64,000 nucleotides of DNA from Enterobacillus tribolii. GTDB taxonomy: Bacteria > Pseudomonadota > Gammaproteobacteria > Enterobacterales > Enterobacteriaceae. Below, piece after piece: positions 1 through 10,444 of this stretch. Where the stretch lies: positions 62,001 to 126,000 of the forward strand of contig NZ_QRAP01000001.1 in the NCBI RefSeq assembly GCF_003363015.1. Reading direction: 5' to 3'. The notes under the pieces are model-generated. The model was not told the DNA's origin. It was given only the letters and a program-made list of their open reading frames with translations, and did not search any database. How positions within the stretch are numbered: the first letter of the stretch is position 1; each line of letters opens with the position of its first letter. Position numbers and translations under genes: made by a program.

Positions 1-577
1 GCGCTTCGTAAGACCAACCCATGGCTTTTGCGGTCAGAAACCCGAACAGGCCGAGGCTGGCGTTGGAATATTGGCGGTAAGCGCCGGGCGCATAGGCGGG
101 CTGCCAGTTGCGGTAGTAGTCATTCAGCTTCTCCTGATTATCGACGTCATCGGGGATCTGGAGCGGCAATCCGCCAGCCGTGTAAGTTCCCAGGTTCAGC
201 AGGCTGATGTTGTCAAAGCTGCTGCCGGCCAACGGCGGGAAAAAACGGCTGGCTTTGTCATTCAGGGAAAACACGCCGGTTGCCTGCGCATAGGCCGCCA
301 GCGTAGCCGCGAACGTTTTGCTGACGGAACCCAGTTCAAACAGCGTTTTTTGGGTGACCGGTATCGCATCCTCTTTCGACGCCAGGCCAAAGCTGTAAAA
401 GTAATGCTTTCCGTCGCGGCTGATGGCGACCGCCATACCGGGAATCGCGTATTCCTGCATCAGCGGGCGGATGGTTTGGTTGACGACGTCATCCGGCGGC
501 GCGGGCATGTCGGCGGCAAAGGCCGGCAAGCCGGCGATAAAAAGCCCGAAGGTCAGGGCGGATGTTGATTTTATCAC
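1..577 (-). CDS. ampC: Class C beta-lactamase (AmpC family), N-terminal part
   Basis: This is a periplasmic serine beta-lactamase that hydrolyses cephalosporins. The window edge removes the C-terminal half, including the KTG motif, so activity cannot be judged. The translation starts with a signal peptide ending around AFA/AD at residue 21-22. It carries the catalytic S-x-x-K motif as SVSK at residues 84-87 and the Y-S-N motif near the left edge. The start is a GTG at 577; the upstream in-frame stop leaves no ATG, and an AGGA lies 8 bases upstream. There is no divergent ampR gene: the neighbour upstream is ybhR, on the same strand. The family also contains DD-peptidases and esterases, but the motif spacing and signal peptide fit AmpC. 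Confidence 0.85.
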   Translation of the reverse strand, partial: MIKSTSALTFGLFIAGLPAFAADMPAPPDDVVNQTIRPLMQEYAIPGMAVAISRDGKHYFYSFGLASKEDAIPVTQKTLFELGSVSKTFAATLAAYAQATGVFSLNDKASRFFPPLAGSSFDNISLLNLGTYTAGGLPLQIPDDVDNQEKLNDYYRNWQPAYAPGAYRQYSNASLGLFGFLTAKAMGWSYEA

Positions 578-642
578 GGTGGATATCCTGATAAATGAGC
601 ATTAATGCCGGCTATCATAGCGGGCGGTGGGCCAGTTTCCTA

Positions 643-1749
643 TCAGGCGATTTTGCGCCGGAACATGGCGTAGGCCAGGCTGCCCGTTGAGAGCGTAATG
701 GCCAGCAACGGCCATAGGCTGCGCCAGACGATCGCGAAGCTGACATCCTTCAGGTATAGCTCTTTGGTGATGTCCGTAAAGTGCCGGATCGGGTTAATCC
801 AGGTCAGGTGCTGTAGCCACACCGGCATGTTTTCCACCGGGGAAACATAGCCGGAGAGCAGGATCGCCGGCATCATAAAGACAAATGCCCCGATAAATGC
901 CTGCTGCTGCGTGGCGCACAGGGAAGAGATCAACAACCCGAACCCGACCAGCGACAGACCGTAGATCAGCATGGCGAAATAAAACAGCGGCAGGGAGCCG
1001 GCGAACGGGATCTGATAACCGAAAATGCCGATCAGCAGCACAATGGTGGCCTGAAACGTGGCTACGATCATCGCCGGCACCGCTTTGCCGATAAAAATTT
1101 GCCCGGTATTCAGCGGCGAAACCAGCAACTGCTCCAGCGTTCCCTGTTCGCGCTCGCGCGCCACGGAAAGCGACGTGACAATCAGCACGCCGATGGTGGT
1201 GATCATGGCGATCAGCGAGGGCACCACGAACCACTTATAGTCCAGATTGGGGTTGTACCAGTTGCGGATCACCAACTGGCTGTTATTGGGCTGCGGCTGC
1301 CCGCGCACCAGCTCCTGCTGATAATCACGCACGATTTCCTGCACGTAGTTGGCGGCAATCTGGGCGCTGTTGGAGTTACGTCCGTCAAGGATGATTTGCA
1401 GCGGCGCGCTTTGCCCGTTGAGTAAATCACGCGAGAAATTGGCGGGAAAACGGATCAGCAGCAATGCCCGCTGATTATCGATAGTCGGCTGAACCTCCTG
1501 CGGGCTGCGTAACTGCAACACGTGCGAGAACGCTTTGGCGCGGGCGAAACGCTGGGTCAGTTCCACCGAGGCGGGGCCGTTATCTTCGCTGTAAACCGCA
1601 ATGGTGGCGTTGGTGACCTCCAGCGTGGCGGCGAAAGGGAACAGCAGCACCTGGAACAGGACCGGCGCCACCAAAATCACCCGGGTCTGCGGGTCACGCA
1701 GCAGAGATTGCAGCTCTTTGATAATCAGCGTCAGTAAGCGATGAAACAC
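643..1749 (-). CDS. ybhR: ABC-2 type exporter permease YbhR
   Basis: This is an inner-membrane subunit of the YbhGFSR exporter. In E. coli the system affects sensitivity to cefoperazone and chloramphenicol and also acts in Na+(Li+)/H+ efflux (family knowledge). The 368-residue protein has the ABC-2 layout: one N-terminal membrane helix (about residues 20-45), a large periplasmic loop rich in N and Q, then five C-terminal helices from about residue 175. The motif [18 protein letters not shown] after the second helix is typical of the family. It is the last gene of a five-gene operon, 13 bp after ybhS. Its length matches E. coli YbhR (368). Confidence 0.92.
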   Translation of the reverse strand: MFHRLLTLIIKELQSLLRDPQTRVILVAPVLFQVLLFPFAATLEVTNATIAVYSEDNGPASVELTQRFARAKAFSHVLQLRSPQEVQPTIDNQRALLLIRFPANFSRDLLNGQSAPLQIILDGRNSNSAQIAANYVQEIVRDYQQELVRGQPQPNNSQLVIRNWYNPNLDYKWFVVPSLIAMITTIGVLIVTSLSVAREREQGTLEQLLVSPLNTGQIFIGKAVPAMIVATFQATIVLLIGIFGYQIPFAGSLPLFYFAMLIYGLSLVGFGLLISSLCATQQQAFIGAFVFMMPAILLSGYVSPVENMPVWLQHLTWINPIRHFTDITKELYLKDVSFAIVWRSLWPLLAITLSTGSLAYAMFRRKIA

Positions 1750-1762
1750 GTTGCGCTCCCGT

Positions 1763-2908
1763 TCAGTCCAGCCTGCGGCTGGTTTTCCAGGCCGTCAGGC
1801 CGATAAACAGCACGGCCGAGGCGATCAAAAACATCAGGTTAATCAACAGCACGCTGCTGATGTTGCCGGCCAGAAACAGCGTTTGCAGCGTGCTGACGAA
1901 GTAGCGCGCCGGGATGATGTAGGTCACCGCCCGCACCACGGCAGGCATGCTGTCAATTTCGAAAATGAAGCCTGACAGCATGACGGCGGGCAGAAACGCG
2001 GCGTTGAGGGCCACCATCGCCGCGTTGAACTGGTTACGGGTGAGGGTGGAGATCAACAGCCCCATGCCCAGGGTGCTGGCCAGAAACAGGCTGGAAATGG
2101 CGAATAAAATCAGCGGCGAACCACGATAAGGCACGCCCATGACGAACACCGACACCACCATGCACAGCAGCATGGCGGCCATGCCGAGGAAGTAATACGG
2201 GATCAGCTTGGAGAGCAGCAGTTCGGTGCGGGTCACCTGGGTGGAAAGCAGCGCTTCCATGGTGCCGCGTTCCCATTCGCGGGCAATCACCAGCGAGGTC
2301 AGGATCGCGCCGATGACCGTCATGATGATGGTTATCGCGCCGGGGATGATGAAGTGCTGGCTGATGGCGGCCGGGTTGAACCAGTAACGCAACTGAACGT
2401 CGATCAGCGGCCTGAAATCCCCGCCCTGATCGGACGCGCGTTGCTGCATCCAGATCTGCCACACTCCCTGCGCATAGCCCTGTACGAAGTTGGCGGTATT
2501 CGGTTCGCTGCCGTCGGTAATTACCTGTATCGGCGCCTGTTCCAGCGGTCGCGCCATCTGCTGGGAAAAGTTAACCGGAATTACGATCAGGCCGCGAATT
2601 TTTCCTGCCTGAAGCCGGCTAATCAGCGCCTGGCGATCGTCGCTGACGGTTGCATCGATATAAGGCGAGCCGATAAACGCCTGCGCCAGATCGCGCGCTT
2701 CTTCGCTCTGCTGTTCCATCAGAATACCGACGCGCAGCTGGCTGGAGTCCAGGTTTATGCCGTAGCCAAAGATAAACAGCAGCATCAGGGGGATGATGAA
2801 GGCAATCAGGCCGCTGCTCGGGTCACGCAAAATCTGCGCGGTTTCCTTACGGCACAATGCCCGCAGCCGGCGCCAGGAGAAACCGACGCTTGTATCCGGC
2901 GTACTCAT
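1763..2908 (-). CDS. ybhS: ABC-2 type exporter permease YbhS
   Basis: This is the second inner-membrane subunit of the YbhGFSR exporter, 381 residues. It shares the architecture of YbhR: an N-terminal helix near residues 30-50, a periplasmic domain, and five helices after about residue 185. The family signature appears as [18 protein letters not shown]. YbhS and YbhR probably form a heterodimeric pore energised by YbhF. The start at 2908 overlaps the ybhF stop by 4 bp (ATGA), so translation is likely coupled. Confidence 0.92.
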   Translation of the reverse strand: MSTPDTSVGFSWRRLRALCRKETAQILRDPSSGLIAFIIPLMLLFIFGYGINLDSSQLRVGILMEQQSEEARDLAQAFIGSPYIDATVSDDRQALISRLQAGKIRGLIVIPVNFSQQMARPLEQAPIQVITDGSEPNTANFVQGYAQGVWQIWMQQRASDQGGDFRPLIDVQLRYWFNPAAISQHFIIPGAITIIMTVIGAILTSLVIAREWERGTMEALLSTQVTRTELLLSKLIPYYFLGMAAMLLCMVVSVFVMGVPYRGSPLILFAISSLFLASTLGMGLLISTLTRNQFNAAMVALNAAFLPAVMLSGFIFEIDSMPAVVRAVTYIIPARYFVSTLQTLFLAGNISSVLLINLMFLIASAVLFIGLTAWKTSRRLD

Positions 2909-4644
2909 GAGGCTTCCTCCCGTTTGTCATAATCCTGTACCAGTTCGATAAACGCCTGCTCCATCGTCGGGTTGGGATTTTCCGGGCTGGCGATGCTCTG
3001 CTTCAGGGAATCCGGCGAACCGGCGGCGATGATTTTTCCCCGGTAGACCAGGCCGATACGGTCGCAATACTCGGCTTCATCCATAAAGTGGGTGGTCACC
3101 ATGACCGTAACGCCTTTATCCACCATCCCGTTGATATGCAGCCAGAATTCACGCCGTGTTAATGGATCGACACCGGAGGTCGGTTCGTCGAGAAACAGGA
3201 TATCCGGCTCATGCATCAGCGCGCAGGCCAGCGCCAGACGCTGCTTAAAGCCGAGCGGCAGCGCGTCGGGCGCCTGATTAAGGATCGGCGAAAAGTTGAA
3301 AGCGGCAACCATGTCATCGATTTTGTCACGCTGCTTTTGGCCTTTCAGCCCGTAGACGCCAGAGAAAAACTTCAGGTTTTGCAGCACGGTCAGGTTGCCG
3401 TACAGGGAGAACTTCTGCGCCATGTAGCCGAGGTGCTGGCGCGCGCGGCCGGAGTCGGTTTTCAGGTCCATGCCCAGCACCAGCGCGTTGCCGTCGCTCG
3501 GCACCAGCAGGCCGCACATCATTTTAAACGTAGTGGACTTTCCTGCGCCGTTCGGGCCGAGCAGGCCGAAAATTTCGCCCCGTTTTACCTGAAAATCAAC
3601 GTGATCGGTGGCGGCGAAGTCGCCGAATTTTTTCGTCAGCCGGCGCGCTTCAATGACGGTTTCTTCCGGATTCGCAGGTACTTGCGGCATGATTTTCGCC
3701 AGTTCGGATTCGTGATCCGGCCCGCCGCCGAGTAAGTCGATAAAGGCATCCTCGAAGCGGGGCTGGGCATCGGTAAACCCGGCACCCGGCTGTTCAAGCG
3801 CATCGAGCAGGGTATGACGGTCGGCGTCCTGCTTCAGGATCAGACGCAGGTATTTACCCTGAATGACGCCGTCGCTCACTTCCGGCCGGCAAATGGCGCG
3901 TTGCAGCAGCTTACGGTTGCCGCCGCGGGTGGCGCGGATCAGCACCGAACGTCCCGCCATGTGTTGCGTCAGCGTCTGCGGCGCGCCGCTGTACAGCAGT
4001 TCTCCCTCGTTCATCAGCAAGACTTCGCGGCATTGCTCCGCTTCATCCAGATAGGAGGTGCTCCACAGGATCAGCATGCCTTCATCCGCCAGTTCATGCA
4101 CCATGCGCCACAGCTCGCGGCGCGAGATGGGATCGACCCCGACGCCCGGCTCATCGAGCAACAACACCTGAGGTTGCCCGACCAGGGTACAGGCCAGCCC
4201 CAATTTCTGCTTCATGCCGCCGGAAAGTTTGCCGGCCAGCCGTTCGGTGAAGCGGGTCAGATCGGTAAACGTCAGCAGCCGCTCGAAGGTTTGCTGGCGT
4301 ACCGTGCCGGTCACCCCGCGCAGGTCGGCATACAGCGTCAGGTTTTCCATCACCGTCAGATCTTCGTACAGGCCGAATTTCTGCGGCATATAGCCGAGAA
4401 TGGCATGCAGTTCGCGATCCTGACTGACCGGATCAAGCCCGACGACGCGCAGGCTGCCGTCGGTCGGCTTCAGCAGCCCGGCCAGCATACGCAGCAGCGT
4501 GGTCTTTCCCGCGCCGTCCGGGCCGACCAGCCCCATCACCGCGCCGCTCTGAATACGGGTGCTCAGGCTGGCGACCGCAGGCCGCTGCATGCCGGGAAAG
4601 CTTTTTACCACGCCGTCGAGAATGATTTCATGCGCTCCGCTCAT
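2905..4644 (-). CDS. ybhF: Tandem ATPase subunit YbhF of ABC exporter
   Basis: This cytoplasmic energising subunit has two ATP-binding modules in one chain of 579 residues (E. coli 578). The first has a Walker [10 protein letters not shown] near residue 41, signature LSGGMKQ and Walker [12 protein letters not shown]. The second has Walker [10 protein letters not shown] near residue 363, a degenerate signature (LPLGFKQ instead of LSGGxxQ) and Walker [12 protein letters not shown]. One site is therefore probably catalytically weaker, an asymmetry common in fused ABC ATPases (inference). It lies between ybhG (11 bp gap) and ybhS (4 bp overlap). Confidence 0.94.
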   Translation of the reverse strand: MSGAHEIILDGVVKSFPGMQRPAVASLSTRIQSGAVMGLVGPDGAGKTTLLRMLAGLLKPTDGSLRVVGLDPVSQDRELHAILGYMPQKFGLYEDLTVMENLTLYADLRGVTGTVRQQTFERLLTFTDLTRFTERLAGKLSGGMKQKLGLACTLVGQPQVLLLDEPGVGVDPISRRELWRMVHELADEGMLILWSTSYLDEAEQCREVLLMNEGELLYSGAPQTLTQHMAGRSVLIRATRGGNRKLLQRAICRPEVSDGVIQGKYLRLILKQDADRHTLLDALEQPGAGFTDAQPRFEDAFIDLLGGGPDHESELAKIMPQVPANPEETVIEARRLTKKFGDFAATDHVDFQVKRGEIFGLLGPNGAGKSTTFKMMCGLLVPSDGNALVLGMDLKTDSGRARQHLGYMAQKFSLYGNLTVLQNLKFFSGVYGLKGQKQRDKIDDMVAAFNFSPILNQAPDALPLGFKQRLALACALMHEPDILFLDEPTSGVDPLTRREFWLHINGMVDKGVTVMVTTHFMDEAEYCDRIGLVYRGKIIAAGSPDSLKQSIASPENPNPTMEQAFIELVQDYDKREEAS

Positions 4645-4655
4645 GCCGCACGTCC

Positions 4656-5648
4656 TCAGTGTTGCCCGGCATCGGAAAAGCGCAGCGTGACCGGCATTCC
4701 CTGACGCAGGCTGTCGTCGGGATCGGTGACGATAATGCGCAGGCGATATACCAGATCGGTGCGTAACTCCGGCGTTTCGACGCTTTTCGGCGTGAATTCC
4801 GCCGTGGGGGACACAAAGCCGATTTTGCCGTGGTAAGGCTTGTCCGGCCTGCCGTCGGTGTATACCTCGACCTGCGTGCCGGGGACGGTCCGGTTCAGCT
4901 CGGTTTCGCTGACGTAGGCGCGGATCCAGACCGGACGGGTCAGCGATACGCTGAACACCGTGCCGCCGGCAGACAACATGGTGCCCGGTTCAACGGCGCG
5001 CGTCAGAATGGTGCCGGCGGAAGGGGCATACAGCTCGGCATCTTTCAGGTTCAGCGCTGCCTGCGCAGCGGCGGCCTGTGCCTGCGCCAGGCTGGCTTTA
5101 GCCTGTTCAATTTCTTGCGGACGATTCCCGTTGCGGTACTGCGCCAGTTTGTCTTTCGCAGCCTGGAGATTGGCCTGCGCCTGATTGCGTGCCGTCCGGG
5201 CATTCTCCAGATCGTTGGCGGAAACTGCGCGGTTGGCCCACAACCCCTGCTGGCGTTTTAAGAAACTCTCTGAGTAGCTGTAAGCCGCCTGCATTTGATC
5301 CACGGCGGCGCGCGCCTGAGCGATTTCCTCGTCGCGGTAGCCCGCTTCCAGCAGGTCGAGCTGGGCTTTGGCCGCCAGCACATTGGCGTTGGCCTCATTC
5401 AGGGCATTGAGGTAGGGCGCGTCATCCAGTTTTCCGAGCAGCATCCCGGGCTTGATGGCGTCGCCTTCATCAACATTGAGCGACGCCAGACGTCCGCCGA
5501 CGCGGAACCCGAGATTTACCGTGCGGATATCCACGTTGCCGTAGAGCTTCAGCGTTTGTTCCTGCTGCGTCTGATAGTAATACGCGCCGCCGCCAAGCCC
5601 GGCGACCAATAACAGGGCGAGCACGCCGCCCAATGCCTTTTTATTCAT
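4656..5648 (-). CDS. ybhG: HlyD-family membrane fusion protein YbhG
   Basis: This periplasmic adaptor links the YbhFSR pump to an outer-membrane channel. The 330-residue protein has one N-terminal membrane anchor (about residues 7-26), a biotinyl-lipoyl-like half ([18 protein letters not shown]), and a long alanine- and glutamine-rich coiled-coil hairpin spanning roughly residues 80-205. A beta-barrel segment follows. It overlaps the end of cecR by 8 bp, so regulator and transporter are one operon as in E. coli. No outer-membrane partner is encoded nearby. Confidence 0.93.
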   Translation of the reverse strand: MNKKALGGVLALLLVAGLGGGAYYYQTQQEQTLKLYGNVDIRTVNLGFRVGGRLASLNVDEGDAIKPGMLLGKLDDAPYLNALNEANANVLAAKAQLDLLEAGYRDEEIAQARAAVDQMQAAYSYSESFLKRQQGLWANRAVSANDLENARTARNQAQANLQAAKDKLAQYRNGNRPQEIEQAKASLAQAQAAAAQAALNLKDAELYAPSAGTILTRAVEPGTMLSAGGTVFSVSLTRPVWIRAYVSETELNRTVPGTQVEVYTDGRPDKPYHGKIGFVSPTAEFTPKSVETPELRTDLVYRLRIIVTDPDDSLRQGMPVTLRFSDAGQH

Positions 5649-6363
5649 GGTGTTCTCCGCATGAAGAAGAGGGGGCGCCGGAATAGTAATGCTCCCGCAG
5701 ATTTTTCATCAGAATGTCGTTACGTTCGTGCAATACGGCGGAAATGATGTTGACCTGTTCTTCGCCGATACTTTCCCAGCCGGCCTGAATACGGATGGTT
5801 TCACGCGCAATCAGGAAGGCGAGTACGTTGCCCAGGCAGGCATGGGTATGCAGCACGGCCCTGGGGTCGTCGGGCGACATTCCTGTATAGATGGCGAGCA
5901 ACTGCGTCATCAGCCCGTGCAACGGCGCGATGACGCTCTGGTGAACAAGCTGATAGGCCGCGGTAGGGGCCAGCTGTTCGCGCGACATGATTTTACTCAG
6001 ACTGAGCGATTCGGGGTGCATCAGAACGCGAAGCAGTGAATCCAGCCCTTTCCGGATACAGTTCAAACAGCGCTCGGCATCGGGCGATTCCTCTGCCAGA
6101 AGGCGCGTACACTCCTCCCGGAAAGGGATGAAGTTGGCGGAAATGGTATCCGCGATCCATTGCGCGACGGCCAGATACAGCCCTTCTTTTGAACCGAAAT
6201 AGTAAGTGATGGCGGCGATGTTCTGCCCGGCTTTGGTGGCGATATCCCGCGTGGTGGCGCCTTCCACGCCTTTTTCACCAAACAGGATGAGCGCGGCGTG
6301 CAGCAGGTTTTGCCGCGCCTGCTCACCCCGCTGGGTTGGTGGGGGAGTAGATTCCGTATTCAT
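5641..6363 (-). CDS. cecR: TetR-family regulator CecR (YbiH)
   Basis: This is a DNA-binding repressor of 240 residues. The N-terminal helix-turn-helix covers about residues 15-60, with the TetR signature [15 protein letters not shown] followed by [13 protein letters not shown]. The C-terminal ligand domain is of the CecR type. E. coli CecR represses the ybiH-ybhGFSR operon and the divergent rhlE (established). Here the same divergent arrangement is kept, and a perfect palindrome starts 7 bp upstream of the ATG. The protein is slightly longer than the E. coli one (223) because of an N-terminal proline/threonine-rich extension. Confidence 0.93.
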   Translation of the reverse strand: MNTESTPPPTQRGEQARQNLLHAALILFGEKGVEGATTRDIATKAGQNIAAITYYFGSKEGLYLAVAQWIADTISANFIPFREECTRLLAEESPDAERCLNCIRKGLDSLLRVLMHPESLSLSKIMSREQLAPTAAYQLVHQSVIAPLHGLMTQLLAIYTGMSPDDPRAVLHTHACLGNVLAFLIARETIRIQAGWESIGEEQVNIISAVLHERNDILMKNLREHYYSGAPSSSCGEHHE

Positions 6364-6370
6364 GACAGCC

Positions 6371-6404
6371 CCTAAAGTTAATCATATGATTGATTAACTT
6401 TAGG
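6371..6404. promoter_or_regulatory. CecR operator palindrome
   Basis: Two perfect 14-base arms, CCTAAAGTTAATCA and its reverse complement, are separated by 6 bases (TATGAT). The central ten bases are also self-complementary. The site lies immediately upstream of the cecR start and 238 bp from the rhlE start, in the divergent regulatory region. Position and symmetry fit a TetR-family operator for autoregulation and control of rhlE (inference supported by E. coli CecR biology). Confidence 0.8.
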
Positions 6405-6641
6405 ATACGATGAAAAAGATGTAAAGGGCATATTTGTGCGCCGTTTTGGCGCGCTGAGGCGGGAATTTTATTAAGGGTGCGCAATAGGGGAAGGTTCTGG
6501 TACACTTCATCCCTAATTATCGCACTTGCAGTTTGTGCTTATCCTCGTGGTGATTGTCCTATCTTTGCCTCGTCTGATTGCCCGCCCGGAAACTGCGCCT
6601 GAAAACAACAGGCAACGGCGGCGCAGGAGTTTGAATATTCT

Positions 6642-7994
6642 ATGTCTTTTGATTCTCTCGGTCTGAGTGCCGAACTGTTACGCGCTGTGGAAGAGCAGGG
6701 CTATCGTGAGCCTACGCCGATCCAGCGTCAGGCGATTCCCGTGGTGCTGGAAGGCCGTGACCTGATGGCCAGCGCCCAGACCGGCACTGGCAAAACCGCC
6801 GGATTTACGCTGCCGCTGTTACAACTGCTGAACAGCAACCCGCGCCAATCGCGGGAAGGGCGCCGCCCGGTGCGGGCGCTGATCCTGACGCCGACGCGCG
6901 AACTGGCGGCGCAGATCGGTGAAAACGTACGTGATTACAGTAAATATCTGCGTATGCGTTCGCTGGTGGTGTTTGGCGGCGTGAGCATTAACCCGCAGAT
7001 GATGAAACTGCGCGGCGGCGTAGACATTTTGATCGCTACGCCGGGTCGTCTGCTCGATCTGGAACACCAGAACGCGGTGGATTTGTCCAAGATTGAAATT
7101 CTGGTACTGGACGAAGCGGACCGCATGCTGGACATGGGCTTTATCCACGACATCCGCCGCGTATTGTCCAAACTGCCGCCCAAACGCCAGAACCTGCTGT
7201 TTTCCGCCACTTTCTCTGACGAAATCAAAGCGTTGGCCGGTAAACTGCTGAACAACCCGGCATCGGTGGAGGTCGCGCCGCGTAACACGGCCTCTGAGCT
7301 GGTCGATCAGAAAGTGCACTTCGTTGATAAGAAGCGCAAACGCGAACTGCTGTCCCACATTATCGGCAGCGGCAACTGGCAACAGGTGCTGGTTTTTACC
7401 CGCACCAAGCACGGCGCCAACCATCTGGCGGAACAGTTGAACAAAGACGGCATCACGGCGGCGGCGATCCACGGCAACAAAAGCCAGGGCGCGCGAACCC
7501 GGGCGCTGGCGGACTTCAAGTCCGGCAGCATCCGCGTACTGGTGGCGACGGACATTGCGGCGCGTGGTCTGGATATCGACCAACTGCCGCACGTCGTCAA
7601 CTACGAACTGCCCAACGTTCCTGAAGACTACGTCCACCGCATCGGGCGTACCGGCCGTGCGGAAGCGACCGGCGAAGCACTGTCGCTGGTCTGCGTTGAC
7701 GAACACAAACTGCTGCGCGACATCGAACGCTTACTGAAACGTGAAATTCCGCGCATTGCCCTGCCGGGCTACGACCCTGATCCGACGATCAAAGCCGAAC
7801 CGATCCAAAACGGCCGTCAGGGCCGCGGTGGCAACGGCGGCGGAAGAGACAACGGACAACGCCGCAGCAACGCCCCGAAACGCGAAGGCCAACCGGCCCG
7901 TGAAGGCGGCCAACGCAAAGAAGGCGGACAAAGAAGAGATGGCGCCCCGCGCAGAAGAAGCGGCGGCAAACCAAACAGAAGTACATCGCAATAA
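6642..7994 (+). CDS. rhlE: ATP-dependent RNA helicase RhlE
   Basis: This is a DEAD-box RNA helicase linked to ribosome assembly and RNA turnover. All core motifs are present: Q motif near residue 28 ([10 protein letters not shown]), motif I AQTGTGKT, Ia [15 protein letters not shown] at about residue 156, III SAT, then GRTGRAE for motif VI at about 341-347. The C-terminal tail from about residue 390 is low-complexity, rich in R, G, Q and N (RGG-like), as in other RhlE proteins. An AGGAG lies about 12 bases before the ATG. It is divergent from cecR. Length 450 against 454 in E. coli. Confidence 0.96.
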   Translation: MSFDSLGLSAELLRAVEEQGYREPTPIQRQAIPVVLEGRDLMASAQTGTGKTAGFTLPLLQLLNSNPRQSREGRRPVRALILTPTRELAAQIGENVRDYSKYLRMRSLVVFGGVSINPQMMKLRGGVDILIATPGRLLDLEHQNAVDLSKIEILVLDEADRMLDMGFIHDIRRVLSKLPPKRQNLLFSATFSDEIKALAGKLLNNPASVEVAPRNTASELVDQKVHFVDKKRKRELLSHIIGSGNWQQVLVFTRTKHGANHLAEQLNKDGITAAAIHGNKSQGARTRALADFKSGSIRVLVATDIAARGLDIDQLPHVVNYELPNVPEDYVHRIGRTGRAEATGEALSLVCVDEHKLLRDIERLLKREIPRIALPGYDPDPTIKAEPIQNGRQGRGGNGGGRDNGQRRSNAPKREGQPAREGGQRKEGGQRRDGAPRRRSGGKPNRSTSQ

Positions 7995-8009
7995 TAAAAC
8001 CACATATAC

Positions 8010-8356
8010 CATAGCCTCCGGCCTCATTCCCTGCCGACGAGGCCATCGGGTCAGCACGAGCCGCAGGGATGCGGCGAGAGGCTCGGGGGGAGGGATTCCT
8101 TCCCGTGCTGGTGCGTCAAGACCCGATGGGTGAAGGAGGGAACCGGCGTAGCCGGCGGGGAATGCGGCCCGCACCCAAAGCGCGGGAGTGCAGAGGGCGG
8201 TCGCCACCGCCCTTTGCCCGGACGCCCGCAGCGGGGCGACATAACACACCGGAGCCACCGGCGTACGGACCCCCCCCATCCAGATCACCCCCAAATCAAC
8301 CGCCCCAAAAGCGCTCAATCCAAATCACATACCAGAAAAAAAGAATCTCCCCTCCC
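8010..8356. repeat. Structured tandem repeat, copy 1
   Basis: This is the first of three tandem units (347 bp to the next unit). It is GC-rich and densely self-complementary. The outer stem pairs 8025-8035 with 8154-8164 (11 bp, one G.T). The second stem pairs 8043-8052 with 8120-8129 (10 bp). A 12-bp hairpin with a CGCC loop covers 8190-8217, and small hairpins lie at 8061-8074 and 8143-8155. The last 85 bases or so are an unstructured A/C-rich linker. Reading frames through it lack ribosome-binding sites and are best ignored. It sits between the convergent 3' ends of rhlE and yfaE. Confidence 0.93.
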
Positions 8357-8705
8357 CATAGCCTCCGGCCTCATTCCCCGCCGACGAGGCCATCGGGTCA
8401 GCACGAGCCGCAGGGATGCGGCGAGAGGCACGGGGGGAGGGACTCCTTCCCGTGCCGGTGCGTCAAGACCCGATGGACGAAGGAGGGAACCGGCGCAGCC
8501 GGCGGGGAATGCGGCCCGCACCCAAAGCGCGGGAGTGCAGAGGGCGGTCGCCACCGCCCTCTGCCCGGACGCCCGCAGCGGGGCGACATAACACACCGGA
8601 GCCACCGGCGTACGGAACCCACCCCCCATTCAGATCAACCCCAAATCAACCGCCCCAAAAGCGCTCAATCCAAATCACATACCAGAAAAAAGAATCTCCC
8701 CACCC
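8357..8705. repeat. Structured tandem repeat, copy 2
   Basis: The second unit starts 347 bp after the first and is nearly identical over its whole length, including the A/C-rich linker. The outer 11-bp stem is perfect here (C instead of T). The GGCACGGG/CCCGTGCC hairpin at about 8427-8456 is fully paired, and the 12-bp hairpin at 8537-8564 has a G-C pair where copy 1 has G.T. Confidence 0.93.
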
Positions 8706-8980
8706 CATAGCCTCCGGCCTCATTCCCCGCCGACGAGGCCATCGGGTCAGCACGAGCCGCAGGGATGCGGCGAGAGGCGCGGGGGGAGGGACTCCTTCCC
8801 GTGCCGGTGCGTCAAGACCCGATGGGTGAAGGAGGGAACCGGCGCAGCCGGCGGGGAATGCGGCCCGCACCCAAAGCGCGGGAGTGCAGAGGGCGGTCGC
8901 TACCGCCCTCTGCCCGGACGCCCGCAGCGGGGCGACATAACACACCGGAGCCACCGGCGTACGGAACCCACTCCCCTACC
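8706..8980. repeat. Structured tandem repeat, copy 3 (shorter)
   Basis: The third unit starts 349 bp after the second. It keeps the structured part up to about 8970 and then diverges, lacking the linker and ending just before the yfaE stop codon. The 12-bp hairpin lies at 8886-8913 with CGCT in its loop. The last unit of a tandem array often loses its linker in this way. Confidence 0.9.
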
Positions 8981-8996
8981 AGATCCCCCCCAGGAT

Positions 8997-9257
8997 CTAA
9001 ATCTCTATCTCCACATCCCCCATCACCTCACAACAGCAAGGCAAAATCTCCCCTTCATTCACACACGCCAACGGCTGCTGCCGATACGCCACGCGCCCCT
9101 TCAGCAACCGGCAACGACACGCCCCGCAATACCCGGAACGGCACTGATATTCCACCGGCACCCGGTGCAACTCCAGGGCTTCAAGCAGGGTAGGCTTCCC
9201 GTCCGGATATTCCAGCTGCGCCCCGGAGGCGCGCAACGTCACAATCGGCCTGTTCAT
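8997..9257 (-). CDS. yfaE: 2Fe-2S ferredoxin-like protein YfaE
   Basis: This small iron-sulfur protein of 86 residues delivers electrons to maintain the diferric-tyrosyl radical of NrdB (established for E. coli YfaE). The cluster-binding cysteines are visible as C-x4-C-x2-C (CRSGYCGAC, residues about 38-46), with the last ligand in the LPCCCEV segment near residue 78. It is the third gene of the nrdA-nrdB-yfaE operon, 5 bp after nrdB. Confidence 0.95.
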   Translation of the reverse strand: MNRPIVTLRASGAQLEYPDGKPTLLEALELHRVPVEYQCRSGYCGACRCRLLKGRVAYRQQPLACVNEGEILPCCCEVMGDVEIEI

Positions 9258-9262
9258 AGCAA

Positions 9263-10393
9263 TCAGAGCTGAAAATCACTCAGATCGTCAGCGCTGACCT
9301 CAGCGTCAATCTGACCAATCAGATAGGAACTGACCTCAACTTCCTGCGGCGCCACCTGTACGTTGTCCGACACCAGCCAGGCGTTGATCCACGGAATCGG
9401 GTTGGAGCGGGTTTCAAACGGCAGCGTCAACCCCACCGCCTGCATGCGGATGTTAGTGATGTACTCAACGTACTGACACAGAATGTCTTTATTCAGCCCG
9501 ATCATCGAACCGTCACGGAACAGGTAGTCCGCCCACTCTTTCTCCTGCTGCGCGGCCAGTACGAACAGGTCATAGCATTGTTGCTCGCACTCGGCGGCGA
9601 TTTCCGCCATTTCCGGGTCGTCCTGCCCGGAGCGCATCAGGTTCAGCATATGCTGGGTGCCGGTCAGGTGCAGGGCTTCGTCGCGGGCGATCAGGCGGAT
9701 AATTTTGGCGTTCCCTTCCATCAGCTCACGCTCAGCAAAGGCGAACGAACAGGCGAAGCTGACGTAGAAACGGATGGCTTCCAGCACGTTGACGCTCATC
9801 AGGCACAGATAAAGCTTTTTCTTCAGATCGCGCAGGCTGACGGTAATGGTTTTGCCGTTTACCTGATGGCTGCCTTCGCCCAGCAGATGGTAATAGCCGG
9901 TATATTCGATCAGGTCGTCGTAATAACCCGAAATGCCTTTCGCCCGCTTGAGGATTTCCTCGTTGGTGACGATATCGTCGAACACCAGCGCCGGATCGTT
10001 GACGATATTACGGATGATATGGGTGTAGGAGCGGGAGTGGATGGTTTCGGAAAACGCCCAGGTTTCCACCCAGGTTTCCAGCTCCGGAATCGAGATGATC
10101 GGCAGCAGCGCCACGTTGGGGCTGCGGCCCTGAATGGAGTCCAGCAGGGTCTGGTATTTCAGGTTGCTGAGGAAGATGTGCTTCTCATGCTCCGGCAGCC
10201 CCTGAAAGTCGATGCGGTCGCGTGACACGTCCACTTCTTCCGGACGCCAGAAGAAAGAGAGCTGTTTTTCGATCAGTTTTTCAAAGATTTCATATTTCTG
10301 TTGATCGTAACGCGCCACGTTAACCGGCTGGCCGAAAAACATGGGTTCAAGCAGTTGGTCGTTTTTAGTCTGGGAAAATGTCGTATAAGCCAT
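9263..10393 (-). CDS. nrdB: Class Ia ribonucleotide reductase beta subunit NrdB
   Basis: The small (R2) subunit houses the di-iron centre and tyrosyl radical that start reduction of ribonucleoside diphosphates by NrdA. The 376-residue length equals E. coli. The start is set at 10393 because the conserved N terminus begins [14 protein letters not shown]; a further upstream ATG would add 15 glycine-rich residues. Iron-ligand segments [10 protein letters not shown] and [13 protein letters not shown] are present. The C-terminal DDLSDFQL tail is the peptide that docks onto NrdA. It lies 51 bp downstream of nrdA. Confidence 0.97.
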   Translation of the reverse strand: MAYTTFSQTKNDQLLEPMFFGQPVNVARYDQQKYEIFEKLIEKQLSFFWRPEEVDVSRDRIDFQGLPEHEKHIFLSNLKYQTLLDSIQGRSPNVALLPIISIPELETWVETWAFSETIHSRSYTHIIRNIVNDPALVFDDIVTNEEILKRAKGISGYYDDLIEYTGYYHLLGEGSHQVNGKTITVSLRDLKKKLYLCLMSVNVLEAIRFYVSFACSFAFAERELMEGNAKIIRLIARDEALHLTGTQHMLNLMRSGQDDPEMAEIAAECEQQCYDLFVLAAQQEKEWADYLFRDGSMIGLNKDILCQYVEYITNIRMQAVGLTLPFETRSNPIPWINAWLVSDNVQVAPQEVEVSSYLIGQIDAEVSADDLSDFQL

Positions 10394-10444
10394 AGAGTCC
10401 TCACCGCCGCCGCGCCCGGAGCCGGACGCGGCGGTCACGCATGG

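Noticed and set aside
3200..3330. Loss of function of the second YbhF ATPase module from its degenerate LPLGFKQ signature
   Set aside because: Walker A and B are intact, and degenerate signatures in one half are normal for fused ABC ATPases.
8010..8980. CRISPR array
   Set aside because: Units are about 350 bp and identical throughout, with no short repeats separated by unique spacers and no cas genes.
7731..9272. Many overlapping open frames of 60-210 codons on both strands across the repeats
   Set aside because: They repeat with the tandem units, are proline/arginine-rich by base composition, lack ribosome-binding sites and cross the structured stems. The repeat is better explained as non-coding.
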